This document shows positions 47,251-56,010 of a DNA stretch of 64,000 nt, in pieces. Numbering within the stretch: position 1 is the first letter of the stretch; each line of letters begins with the position of its first letter. The stretch spans positions 44,225 to 108,224 of the forward strand of contig NZ_JALIEB010000014.1 in the NCBI RefSeq assembly GCF_025755255.1. Direction: 5' to 3'. The notes under the pieces are model-generated. The model had not been told where the DNA came from and searched no databases. It saw nothing but the letters and a program-made list of their open reading frames with translations. Source of the DNA: Roseobacter sinensis (GTDB taxonomy: Bacteria > Pseudomonadota > Alphaproteobacteria > Rhodobacterales > Rhodobacteraceae). The translations under genes were made by a program, and so were the position numbers.

Positions 47251-48924
47251 TCAGCGAGTGTGCAGCTCTCGAACGACAAAGGACTCATACGCGCGCAAGT
47301 GCTGTGTCTGCAGGGACAGATCCCGCACACCAAGATGTGTTGACAGCAACACCTCGCCCGACTCCGGCAGACACGCCCGAGCGTCGAACTCCACCGTTCC
47401 GCTCGAAAGGTTCGCGACAACAACCCAACGGTCCCCGTTCTGGTCGCGCGCAAAAGAGAAAATTGCCGGGTGGTCGGGAAGCAGCAGCTGGTACCGCCCG
47501 TCACGAATGGTCGGCATCTCGCGACGCAATGCAATGAGGCGACGGTAATGCACAAAAACACCGTTGGGATCTCTGCGATCAGACGCGACATTCAGATGCT
47601 CGTGGCTCGGGTTCACCTCGATCCATGGCGTTCCGGTTGTAAAGCCAGCGTTTCGCCCTCCGGTCCACTGCATCGGTGTCCGGGCATTGTCACGACCGAA
47701 GGCATTTGCGACCGCCAGAAACGCCTCCGACGTGACGCCTTGCGCGGTCTGTTCCGCGTAATGACGGAGCGTTTCAATATCGCGGAACTGATCTATGCGC
47801 GTGAAGGTGGTGTTGGTCATGCCTATTTCTTCGCCCTGATACACGAAGGGCGTCCCCTTCATCAGGTGCATGACCGTGGCGAGTGTCTTGGCGGCTTCGA
47901 CCCGGTATCGACCGTCGTCGCCATAGCGCGAGACCTGACGCGGCAGATCGTGGTTCGACAGGAAGAGCGCATTCCAGCCATCATCCGCCAACTTTTCCTG
48001 CCAGTCCCACAGAACACGCTTGAAGGCGACCAGATCGAAGCGCTTGGGGCACCTTTTTCCCTGAACCGGGTCCCACCCTTCCGGGACATGATGAAACTGG
48101 AACATCATGTCGAGTTCGCCCCGGTCACGCCCGCAGAAATCGAGCGCGGTATCGAGCGTCACATTCCAACTCTCGCCCACGGTCACGGCATCGCGACCCG
48201 CGAGGGTCTCTTGGCGCATTTCCCGGAGGTAGCGATGGATATGCGGGCCACCATCGTAGTGACCAGCGTCAATGTCTTTGCCGATCAGGTCGATCACGTC
48301 CATGCGGAAGCCGGCGATGCCGCGGTCGAGCCACCAATTCATCATCTCGAAGATCTCCCGGCGCAACTTCGGGTTGGCCCAGTTGAGATCGGGCTGTTCC
48401 GGCGAGAAGAGATGCAGGTAGTAGCGCCCCACCTCAGGCACATAAGTCCAGGCAGGCCCGCCGAAAAAAGCGGCGCGGTCGTTCGGCGGCCCGCCGTCAG
48501 GCGCCGGATCACGCCAGATGTAGTAGTCATGCTCGGCGGCCAAACGGCTGCTGCGGGCCGCTTTGAACCAGCGATGCTGCGAGGAGGAATGGTTGACGAC
48601 AAGGTCCATCACGATCCCGATCCCACGGGCCGCTGCCTCCGACACAAGGTGGTCGAAATCCTCCAGCGTTCCAAACTCGGGCGCAATAGCGCGGTAGTCG
48701 GCGATGTCATAGCCATTGTCAGCCATCGGGGACGCATAGACCGGAGAGAGCCATATGAACCCGATGCCGAGGTCGGCAAGATAGTCGAACTTCGAGATGA
48801 TGCCCGGGATATCGCCGATGCCGTCGCCGTTGCTGTCGCAAAAGCTGCGTGGATAGATCTGATATCCCGTAGCCCCGTGCCACCACTTTTCCGTCGGCAT
48901 CCGCTTGGATTCCATCACCGGCAA
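47251..48924 (-). CDS. Alpha-glucosidase, GH13 (AglA-like)
   Basis: A 557-residue GH13 enzyme of the oligo-1,6-glucosidase/alpha-glucosidase type. The catalytic residues are visible: nucleophile Asp209 in FRMDVIDL, acid/base Glu251 in TVGESW and Asp326 in LSNHDLPR. The N-terminal barrel carries QIYPRSFCDSNGDGIGD and MDLVVNHSS. It should release glucose from imported alpha-glucosides in the cytoplasm. A TTG at 48924 lies at ideal distance from AAAGG; an ATG at 48915 is the alternative. It follows the binding-protein gene by 44 bases; in agl operons the two permease genes normally lie between them. Confidence 0.93.
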   Translation of the reverse strand: MPVMESKRMPTEKWWHGATGYQIYPRSFCDSNGDGIGDIPGIISKFDYLADLGIGFIWLSPVYASPMADNGYDIADYRAIAPEFGTLEDFDHLVSEAAARGIGIVMDLVVNHSSSQHRWFKAARSSRLAAEHDYYIWRDPAPDGGPPNDRAAFFGGPAWTYVPEVGRYYLHLFSPEQPDLNWANPKLRREIFEMMNWWLDRGIAGFRMDVIDLIGKDIDAGHYDGGPHIHRYLREMRQETLAGRDAVTVGESWNVTLDTALDFCGRDRGELDMMFQFHHVPEGWDPVQGKRCPKRFDLVAFKRVLWDWQEKLADDGWNALFLSNHDLPRQVSRYGDDGRYRVEAAKTLATVMHLMKGTPFVYQGEEIGMTNTTFTRIDQFRDIETLRHYAEQTAQGVTSEAFLAVANAFGRDNARTPMQWTGGRNAGFTTGTPWIEVNPSHEHLNVASDRRDPNGVFVHYRRLIALRREMPTIRDGRYQLLLPDHPAIFSFARDQNGDRWVVVANLSSGTVEFDARACLPESGEVLLSTHLGVRDLSLQTQHLRAYESFVVRELHTR

Positions 48925-48968
48925 GCGCGCCTTTGCCAGGACATCGGCCCGTGCAAATCAGATCGGGC

Positions 48969-50321
48969 TTAGCGGATCGACGACCAACGTGTCTGAACGG
49001 CGGATGCGGCATCGGCCGCACTGGTGCCGGTCACGTAGTCGACCATCGCCGTCCAGAACGCATCCGTCCCGATCTCGCCCGGCATGAGATCCGAGCCGTC
49101 AAAGCGAAAGACTGTCGCGCCCGTCAGGATCTCACCCAAGGCGGCCTGGGTCTCGGAGGGATAGGCCTCCGAATTGGCCTTGAGGTGCGGGGTCAGGAAC
49201 TGGCCCTGGCTGATCGCAATCTCATGCGCGAAGGGGGTTTGCAGGAACGCGATGAAGGCCTGGGCAAGCGCGCTGTCTTTCATGACGGTGATAAGCCCGC
49301 CCGAGCCGAGGATCGGGCGCCCGAGGTCGGCGGATTCATAGGCTGGAAAGTAGAAAAAATCCACGTCTACGCCCACCTCTGCTCCTTCCGGAAAGAAGGT
49401 CGGGATGAAGCTGGCCTGGCGGTGCATGTAGCAGGTCGGCGGTAGAGTAAAGAGACCGTCAGGGCTGTCGCGAAAGTCCTCCGAGGCCACACCTTGCGGG
49501 CCTTGCGGTGTATATGCCTCGTTCAGCGCGAATTGGCCGAAGGTTTCTATTGCCGTGATCACGCGCGGATCGTCGAAAGGGATCTCGTTTGCGACCCACT
49601 GGTCATAGACCTCCGGGGGTTGGGTGCGCAGCATGATCTCTTCCACCCAATCCGTCGCGGGCCAGCCCGTAGCCGCCCCCGATCCGAGCCCGATGCACCA
49701 AGGGGTGCCACCGTTCTCGACGATCAGGTCGCTGAGCGCAATCAGGTCCTCCATGGTGTCCGGAACCTCATAGCCCATTTCGTCGAAGGCATCGGGACTG
49801 TACCAGACCAATGACTTGACGTCCGTTCCGAAGAACATGCCATAGGTGCGCTCATCGCCATCGGGTCCGGCGAAGGTCGCCAGGCTGGCCCAGGAGGCGC
49901 CCGCTGCGTAATTCTCTTCATACCAGCCAGCGACCTCCGGTGCGAGCGGCACAATGGCGCCGGCGCGCGCAAGATCCTGCACGAGACCCGGTTGCGGGAA
50001 CATCGCAATGTCCGGCACCGTCCCGGCCTGCACCCCGATGGTGATGTCCTGCTCGAAACTGTCCGAGCCCGACAATGCGATCTCAGCACCCGTCGCGGCG
50101 CTGAAGTAGGCAAAGACGTTCTCCAGCTTGGTCTTGTCTTCGCCAGTGGACGCGCCTGCTATCCGGAGCGTCTGACCGGCAAAATCATTGCCCTCGGCAA
50201 AAGCCTCGTAGGCGGACCACGTGAAAGGGCCGGTTCCCGGCGCGTGCAGCAAGTCTTGCGTGCTTGCGGCGGTTGCAACGAGCGTCAATGCGGTGGTGGT
50301 CAGCTTCAGTCCTAGTGTCAT
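48969..50321 (-). CDS. aglE: Alpha-glucoside ABC transporter binding protein (AglE-like)
   Basis: A 450-residue extracytoplasmic solute-binding protein of the family 1 type, closest to AglE, which binds sucrose, trehalose, maltose and related alpha-glucosides. A signal peptide covers about residues 1-22 (MTLGLKLTTTALTLVATAAS). The mature part shows TLRIAGASTGEDKTKLENVF, WYSPDAFDEMGYEVPDT and PWCIGLGSGAATGWPATDW. The ATG at 50321 follows GGGAGGA. No AglF, AglG or AglK is in the window, so uptake would need permeases encoded elsewhere. Two identical palindromic operators lie upstream. Confidence 0.9.
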   Translation of the reverse strand: MTLGLKLTTTALTLVATAASTQDLLHAPGTGPFTWSAYEAFAEGNDFAGQTLRIAGASTGEDKTKLENVFAYFSAATGAEIALSGSDSFEQDITIGVQAGTVPDIAMFPQPGLVQDLARAGAIVPLAPEVAGWYEENYAAGASWASLATFAGPDGDERTYGMFFGTDVKSLVWYSPDAFDEMGYEVPDTMEDLIALSDLIVENGGTPWCIGLGSGAATGWPATDWVEEIMLRTQPPEVYDQWVANEIPFDDPRVITAIETFGQFALNEAYTPQGPQGVASEDFRDSPDGLFTLPPTCYMHRQASFIPTFFPEGAEVGVDVDFFYFPAYESADLGRPILGSGGLITVMKDSALAQAFIAFLQTPFAHEIAISQGQFLTPHLKANSEAYPSETQAALGEILTGATVFRFDGSDLMPGEIGTDAFWTAMVDYVTGTSAADAASAVQTRWSSIR

Positions 50322-50374
50322 CCGGCATCCTCCCTGTCGATCAAACCGATCTAGCTTCACGTTCTTTCACCAAT

Positions 50375-50434
50375 CCGAAACGTTTCGGGAAATCTTGCAG
50401 ACTGAATCGATTCGATCAAGCCGAAACGTTTCGG
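50375..50434. promoter_or_regulatory. Paired LacI-type operators upstream of aglE
   Basis: CCGAAACGTTTCGG occurs at 50375-50388 and again at 50421-50434, perfect 14-base palindromes 46 bases apart, in the gap between aglR and aglE. A further GAATCGATTC palindrome lies between them at 50404-50413. Two sites at this spacing fit cooperative LacI-family binding. Confidence 0.82.
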
Positions 50435-50442
50435 TTCGAGAG

Positions 50443-51465
50443 TCAGCACGTGGCCGAGGACGCTCGGACCGACAACTCGGGCGTGACGATGACTTGCCTA
50501 CACTCGCGATCGGGCGGCGTTAGCCGCGTGGCGAGCGCATCCGCAATGGGACCCCACGCATCTGCCAGCGGCGATGTCGTTGCCGTCAATGACGGACGGA
50601 AATCCTGAATCGGGACGCGCGGAAGCCCGTCGTCGTGCGCGACCACTGACACATCATCCGGAATGGAGAGCCCCCGTTTCGCAAGCGCGGTGTAGATCCC
50701 GGTTGCGATCATCGTATTGCCCGCGATCAGTGCGGTCGGCCGATCTCCGCCCACTTCGAAGAGGGTGGCAACAGCCTCCTCACCTTTCTGCGCTGTCATT
50801 TCCACGTTGAGGACGCGACCTTGGGCGGGCTCGACACCGGCCACCGCATAGGCCGCCTGAAAACCCGCCGCGCGTCTGATGGCGAAAACCGCATGGGCTG
50901 GGCCGTCGATCAGCGCGATGCGCCGGTGCCCGAGGGACAGCAGGTGCTCAGTGAGCTTGAAGCCAAGCGCATGATTGTCGACGTCGAAGTAGGGATAGTC
51001 CGGTTGATCTGCATCTCGTCCGTGAACCGCAAAGGGAACACCAAGCGATCGCAGAAGTCCGATGCGAGCGTCGTTCGGGGCCGGATTCACGATGAGAAAG
51101 CCGTCGATCAGGCCGCTGCCGCACAGTTTGCGGTGCGTTGCGACAGGATCGTCGCCGTCGGTCGTCACGTGCAGAACGAACTGCATGCCACGTTTTGAAA
51201 GCTCTGCTGAAAGCCCGATGACCCCCGCGAGAAGGACGTCCGGCATCTCCCTTTCTTCTTCCGCGGCCACCACCATCGCCACGATTCCGGAGCGGCCCGA
51301 CTTCAGCTTGCGCGCTGAGATATTGGCTGTGTAGCCAAGCTCACGCGCAGCTTTCGTTACGCGCTTCTTGGTGTCTTCGCTCACATCCGCATGATCGTTC
51401 AAAGCGCGACTGACTTGCGTGACCGAGAGGTCAAGATGCTTGCTGAGGTCTTTGAGTGTGGCCAT
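50443..51465 (-). CDS. aglR: LacI family regulator (AglR-like)
   Basis: A 340-residue LacI-type repressor. The HTH and hinge read TLKDLSKHLDLSVTQVSRAL and VTKAARELGYTANISARKL, followed by a periplasmic-binding-protein-like sugar sensor. It lies upstream of aglE on the same strand and is divergent from the alpha-glucosidase gene at 51550. The same 14-base palindrome occurs on both sides of the gene, so it probably represses both transcription units and its own. The likely effector is an alpha-glucoside. Confidence 0.92.
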   Translation of the reverse strand: MATLKDLSKHLDLSVTQVSRALNDHADVSEDTKKRVTKAARELGYTANISARKLKSGRSGIVAMVVAAEEEREMPDVLLAGVIGLSAELSKRGMQFVLHVTTDGDDPVATHRKLCGSGLIDGFLIVNPAPNDARIGLLRSLGVPFAVHGRDADQPDYPYFDVDNHALGFKLTEHLLSLGHRRIALIDGPAHAVFAIRRAAGFQAAYAVAGVEPAQGRVLNVEMTAQKGEEAVATLFEVGGDRPTALIAGNTMIATGIYTALAKRGLSIPDDVSVVAHDDGLPRVPIQDFRPSLTATTSPLADAWGPIADALATRLTPPDRECRQVIVTPELSVRASSATC

Positions 51466-51510
51466 CGGGGGACTTGAAATAATACCTACTGTCTGTCACG
51501 AGACTTGAAA

Positions 51511-51524
51511 CCGAAACGTTTCGG
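51511..51524. promoter_or_regulatory. LacI-type operator between aglR and the second alpha-glucosidase
   Basis: The palindrome CCGAAACGTTTCGG again, identical to the two upstream of aglE, sits 26 bases before the alpha-glucosidase start and 46 bases from the aglR start. Confidence 0.82.
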
Positions 51525-51549
51525 AAGACAATAGGCGGGAGCAACGGTC

Positions 51550-53130
51550 ATGACAAGTAGTTGGTGGCAAGGCGCTGTTATCTATCAGATTTATCCGCGC
51601 TCTTTTCAGGACGACAACGGCGACGGCATTGGAGACTTGAAGGGAATCATCCGCCGGCTGCCGCATGTCGCCGATCTGGGAGCGGACGCGATCTGGCTGT
51701 CGCCGGTCTTCACCTCTCCGATGGCGGACATGGGGTATGACGTGTCGGACTATCGCGATATCGATCCGACCTTCGGCACGCTGTCAGAGTTCGATGCCCT
51801 GGTTGCCCGCGCCCACCAACTTGGCCTGAAGGTCATCATCGATCAGGTGCTGTCGCACTCGTCCGACCGACATCCGTTCTTCCAGGAAAGCCGTCTGACG
51901 CGCGACAATCCCAAGTCCGACTGGTACGTTTGGGCCGATGCAAAGCCTGAAGGGTCACCACCCAACAACTGGCAGGCGATTTTCGGCGGCCCGGCCTGGA
52001 GTTGGGATGTGCGCCGCAGACAATACTACTACCACCAGTTCCTGCCGCAGCAGCCCGATCTGAACTTCCACAATCCCGAGGTGCAGGCCTGGGCGCTGGA
52101 AACGCTCGACTTCTGGCTCGATCGGGGCGTCGATGGGTTCCGGCTGGATGCAATGAACCACCTGTTCCACGATGCCGACCTGCGCGACAACCCGCCCGAC
52201 ATTCGGGCGAAAGACGGACCAGACTATAAACCCTTCGAAATGCAGTATCCCATCTATTCGAAGAACCGTCCCGAAACGGTGGCCTTCACCGAGCGAATGC
52301 GTGCACATGTCGATGCGCGCGGAGACCACGCCCTGCTCGCCGAACTCGGCGGCGACCATCACAGCGCCGAGCAACTGAGCGAATATACGGCACCGGGCCG
52401 GCTGCATCTGGCCTACAACAATGACTTGATGACCGCCGACTTCGGAGCGGACGTCGTGCGGAATGCCGTCTCGGGTGTGCAGACCGGGTCGCCCTGCTGG
52501 TCATTCTCGAACCATGACGTGCCGCGCCACATTGGCCGATGGGCTGCACATGGCGTGGACCAGGATGGGTTCGCGAAGCTTTGCTGTGCGCTTCTGCTGT
52601 GCTTGCCCGGCGCGATCTGCCTGTATCAGGGCGAGGAGCTCGGCCTCTTGAATGCGGAACTGTCCTATGACGAATTGGTGGATCCCGAAGGCCTAACATT
52701 CTGGCCGGACAACAAGGGCCGCGACGGCTGCCGCACGCCGATGCCTTGGGAGAACGGCGTAACGCATGCCGGGTTCTCCAACGCCGAGACCACATGGTTG
52801 CCGGTCAAGTCCGAACAGGCCGCCCGTGCAGTCGATCTTCAGGACAACGTCTCTGGCAGTGTCCTGAGCTTCTACCGCGACATGATCGCGCTGCGCCAGA
52901 AAACTGACGCCCTGAAGTCGGGAGCGACCCGGTTTGAAGACACGTCACCCGACCTGCTGGCGTTTTGGCGCGGGGAGACAGTCTTCTGTGCCTTCAATCT
53001 TGGAAAAAGCCGCTGGGAGCTGACGATGCCACCCGGCCTGTCGAGGATCATCGCGTCTGAGGGTGTCGTGGAACGAGGCGATTGCTTGGACATGCCCGCA
53101 AATGGATTTGCCTTGTTTGCTGCCTCGTAG
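51550..53130 (+). CDS. Alpha-glucosidase, GH13
   Basis: A 526-residue GH13 enzyme. Catalytic residues are Asp200 in GFRLDAMN, Glu265 in LLAELGGD and Asp323 in FSNHDVPR. It shares the frame QIYPRSFQDDNGDGIGDLKG with the enzyme at 47251 but diverges elsewhere, for example IIDQVLSHSSDRHPFF and NDLMTADFGADVVRN, so they may differ in linkage preference. It is divergent from aglR, with one CCGAAACGTTTCGG operator before its start, so it should be induced with aglE. No signal peptide, hence cytoplasmic. Confidence 0.94.
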   Translation: MTSSWWQGAVIYQIYPRSFQDDNGDGIGDLKGIIRRLPHVADLGADAIWLSPVFTSPMADMGYDVSDYRDIDPTFGTLSEFDALVARAHQLGLKVIIDQVLSHSSDRHPFFQESRLTRDNPKSDWYVWADAKPEGSPPNNWQAIFGGPAWSWDVRRRQYYYHQFLPQQPDLNFHNPEVQAWALETLDFWLDRGVDGFRLDAMNHLFHDADLRDNPPDIRAKDGPDYKPFEMQYPIYSKNRPETVAFTERMRAHVDARGDHALLAELGGDHHSAEQLSEYTAPGRLHLAYNNDLMTADFGADVVRNAVSGVQTGSPCWSFSNHDVPRHIGRWAAHGVDQDGFAKLCCALLLCLPGAICLYQGEELGLLNAELSYDELVDPEGLTFWPDNKGRDGCRTPMPWENGVTHAGFSNAETTWLPVKSEQAARAVDLQDNVSGSVLSFYRDMIALRQKTDALKSGATRFEDTSPDLLAFWRGETVFCAFNLGKSRWELTMPPGLSRIIASEGVVERGDCLDMPANGFALFAAS

Positions 53131-54172
53131 TCCGCGCAGGCTCCTTCTTTCGATGCCGTCGATGATTGAAGTCTCAGCTGCTCGTGCTCTGCATACTTGC
53201 CGCCTGAACTTCAGGGCGGCAAGCGGTCGTTGAATTGACCTTGTCGAGGTGACCTGCCTCTGGGTCAATCGTCATTTGAAGCCCAACACGGCAAAGTCCA
53301 GTTGGCCAGTCGGGACCCATATGATCAAACACGCGACCGACATGTCGTGGCGAGATTGGGTTTCCGGAAAGCCAGCCTGCCGTCATGGCACACCCTGCGA
53401 GCGAGGTCGTTGACCCTGAGGTCGCGAGAGGCTTCGAGCTCAAGCTTGGGGCCGCAACCACCTGCGATGAGCGATTACTCACTCTCAATTATCTGTTCGC
53501 CAGTCCGGAGGCCTGCACGTCCAGCAAGGCTCACTTTGGGCGGGACGTCGCTGAGATGGCCGACAAGCATCGCGGCGCGATCTCCGATGCGCTGGGTTTC
53601 ACGTCCAGGTTGGGGGGTGCACTGTTGACCGCCTCGCTGCGCTCTTTGGTCGTTGGGCGCACCCCGCCTTGCCGACTTCATGTATTTATGAGCTGTCGCG
53701 GGTTCACCTCGCCATGGGAAAGCCCGACGACAAGTTGTCCCGACTATCTCTTCAAATCTCCTAGAGGTCCGGTTGCCGGATAATGCGCCTCGGCAGAGGC
53801 ACGCCGGATGCTGTAACATCATGCAAAAGGCGCAGCCGCGTTCGCATCTCGGGTGGCCAGCTTGCCGGCAAATTGGGTGCGCAGAAGTACCGTGGTCGTC
53901 GCCGGCGAGGACAGGAGCCCACCACTCAAGATAAGGACTATCCCCCCCGTTTGGGCAAAGCGTTTCGGAGGAGCGCTGCATTTCGCTCACCGGACGACCA
54001 AGCTGTCTAATTCCGAGGGCCAATGCTCGATTGGACCCTTGCTTGCGGACCTCATCGAAGCCAGTGGCGACCGCCGTGCAAACAGACCATCCCCGGCAGT
54101 CTGAGATCCTATCGCGCAGAAGGCAGTCTCAAACCTCCTTGGAGGGTATTGAAAACCCAAAGAGTCGCCCAA
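53131..54172. other. One-kilobase region without recognisable genes
   Basis: Between the alpha-glucosidase and the alkaline phosphatase. Apart from the hairpin near 53200, it contains overlapping open frames on both strands (for example plus 53385-53783 and minus 53475-54023) with no family signature and erratic composition. It may be eroded sequence or an unrecognised gene. Confidence 0.45.
53196..53223 (+). terminator. Strong hairpin after the alpha-glucosidase gene
   Basis: CTTGCCG-CCTGAA pairs with TTCAGG-GCGGCAAG, a 13-base stem with one bulge and a single-base loop, about 65 bases after the stop. No T-run follows, so termination efficiency is uncertain. Confidence 0.5.
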
Positions 54173-55672
54173 TCAATCCGCCAAACCGCGGCGCCGAAGG
54201 CCAACCATCAATCCAAGGCCGACGAGCAACATCCATCCCGTCGCGGGAAGCGGCACCGGCGTGGGGGCGACCAGCCCCGCCGCGGTCCGGATGGCCGGGT
54301 TCACGCCAGTGATGTCGATGTAGCGACCGTCGTTGAACCCAAGGATCGATTGCAGAAACGGATCTTCTCCTACCACCATGGACAGAAGGTCTTCGGACCC
54401 GGCACCATTCGCCCAAAGAAGGGTGTTCTCGGTCGTGTGGTTGCCGGAATGCCAAAGAACGCCGGGCAAGACGCCCTTGCCGTTGTTCTCGATTGGCTGA
54501 AAGGCGATGCTGTCGGAATTCGGGCCCATCGGCGCACCGTTCCCGTGATCCGTCAGCACAATCATCAGCGTTTCGTCCCAAGAGGAATTGGCCGACACCC
54601 AATCAACGGCGGCACCCACGGCGTGGTTGAAATCGATCTGTTCCTCGATGACCCGACCGGTTGCGTTCGCATGTGCCATCCAGTCCACAGCGCCACCTTC
54701 AACCATGAGGAACAAGCCGTCTTCATCCTTGCCAAGATGGTTCAGCGCCCCTGCCGTCATCGTTGCCAGCGTGGGCACATTCGGCAACAATTCGTGTCCG
54801 ATCGGGAAGCCGAGGTTCGGTGAACCGGGCGCATCCGGATCAGGCGGTGTCGTCAAGGGATCGCGGTTTGCCTGCAGCGTTGCGCCCGCTTCGGGAAGGC
54901 CGATCAGGCGCCCCTGGATCTCAAGGGAGCCGTCAGCGAGCGCTTCGAAATCCGATGTGGTTTCGATCAGCGTCATGGGCGCATCGGGCCCATTCAAAGC
55001 CGTCCAGTCTTCCTCTGACAGCCAATCGTACTCGGGCGTGGCGCGCCGCTGCGCGTTGTCGTCGAAGTTCGGGTTGCCCCCGCCCATGATCAGATCGAGC
55101 GTGCCTTCGTTGATCATCTGATGCGCGATCGCGTGAGTATCGCCGCGGTTGACGTTCTGCGCACCGAAGACGGCTGGTGTCGCATGGCTGAACCCAACGC
55201 TGGAGACCACACCAGTCGACCGACCCGACGCCTTCATCTCCTGCGTGATGAAGGGCAGCGGGTTGCCCTCGGCATCGGTGGAGATCCGGCCATTGGATGT
55301 CTTGACACCGGTCGCCAAGGCCGTGCCAGCCGCCGCGCTATCCGTCGCGCCTTGCTTGATCGCCTTGTAACCCTCGAAATAGTCATCATCGCCCGTCGGC
55401 GTTGGATCCCACGCCGCGCTGGGGTCATAGGTCGCTTGCGGGTTCGACAAGGGCTCTGTCGTCATTCCCAGCTTTACCGCGAAATCGTCGTAGGGCTGGC
55501 GACCCCTCTCGCCGAACTCCCAGTAGCTGGCCATGTCGACAGTCCCCCAGGAGGCGCCATCGGAGATGAACAGGATAACGTTTTCGACCGGTGCGCCAGA
55601 CGACCAGCTCGGAGCCGTGAGTGCACAGGCTGTGGCGATAACTGTAGTGCAGTTTTTGAGGGACTGTCGCAT
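54173..55672 (-). CDS. Alkaline phosphatase (PhoA family) with VPLPA-CTERM anchor
   Basis: A 499-residue secreted phosphatase. A signal peptide covers about residues 1-26. Metal and catalytic residues are visible: Asp38 in LFISDGASWG, nucleophile Ser112 in GATDSAAAGTA, the VEGGAVDWMAHAN cluster, LTDHGNG, and His in WHSGNHTTEN. The C-terminus is VPLPATGWMLLVGLGLMVGL plus an Arg tail, a VPLPA-CTERM signal recognised by exosortase-type transpeptidases in Rhodobacterales, so the enzyme is probably sorted at the cell surface. The start at 55672 follows GGAGAG. A Pho-box-like sequence lies about 93 bases upstream. No exosortase gene is in the window. Confidence 0.93.
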   Translation of the reverse strand: MRQSLKNCTTVIATACALTAPSWSSGAPVENVILFISDGASWGTVDMASYWEFGERGRQPYDDFAVKLGMTTEPLSNPQATYDPSAAWDPTPTGDDDYFEGYKAIKQGATDSAAAGTALATGVKTSNGRISTDAEGNPLPFITQEMKASGRSTGVVSSVGFSHATPAVFGAQNVNRGDTHAIAHQMINEGTLDLIMGGGNPNFDDNAQRRATPEYDWLSEEDWTALNGPDAPMTLIETTSDFEALADGSLEIQGRLIGLPEAGATLQANRDPLTTPPDPDAPGSPNLGFPIGHELLPNVPTLATMTAGALNHLGKDEDGLFLMVEGGAVDWMAHANATGRVIEEQIDFNHAVGAAVDWVSANSSWDETLMIVLTDHGNGAPMGPNSDSIAFQPIENNGKGVLPGVLWHSGNHTTENTLLWANGAGSEDLLSMVVGEDPFLQSILGFNDGRYIDITGVNPAIRTAAGLVAPTPVPLPATGWMLLVGLGLMVGLRRRGLAD

Positions 55673-56010
55673 GCATTTCTCTCCGAAGAAACAACCTGGT
55701 CCGACGATGTCTACGACAGTGGCGGACCTCCACGGACAGCCTGCACAACGGCCAAAAAGACACGGTGACGAAACGATGAAAGTTTTACAAATGTTGCAGC
55801 AAGGACCGCTCGCAATGCTGCCTCTTCTCATGGAACACTCCCGGGTAGTCGCGGTGCGCCAGAAACGCTTCCTTATCAAATCAACCTTAACTGTCCCGTT
55901 GGCGCTGACGTCGGAAAGCTGCCAGCGCGAAATCTTGGAGTGCCAGGGCGCGCATCGCGGAGATGGGCTTTGACGTAAGCCGTCAAAGTGGTCGCTGTCG
56001 CCTCTCGCGC
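55673..56010. other. Control region between the permease and alkaline phosphatase genes
   Basis: About 340 bases. It holds the phosphatase promoter with the Pho-box-like site. An open frame runs through it in frame with the phosphatase, but it lacks a signal peptide and a ribosome site and is not likely to be translated. Confidence 0.5.
55765..55782 (-). promoter_or_regulatory. Candidate Pho box upstream of the alkaline phosphatase
   Basis: On the minus strand CTTTCAT and TCGTCAC stand four bases apart, matching six of seven and five of seven bases of the two Pho-box repeats (CTGTCAT and CTGTCAC). The position, about 93 bases before the start of an alkaline phosphatase, fits PhoB control. 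Confidence 0.42.

Noticed and set aside
47470..48972. A 500-codon plus-strand open frame across the alpha-glucosidase
   Set aside because: Antisense shadow of a GH13 gene with all catalytic residues; the plus-strand product has no recognisable domain.
53385..54023. Overlapping open frames on both strands in the region before the alkaline phosphatase
   Set aside because: Neither has a ribosome binding site at good spacing or any recognisable domain, so I left them as unassigned intergenic sequence.
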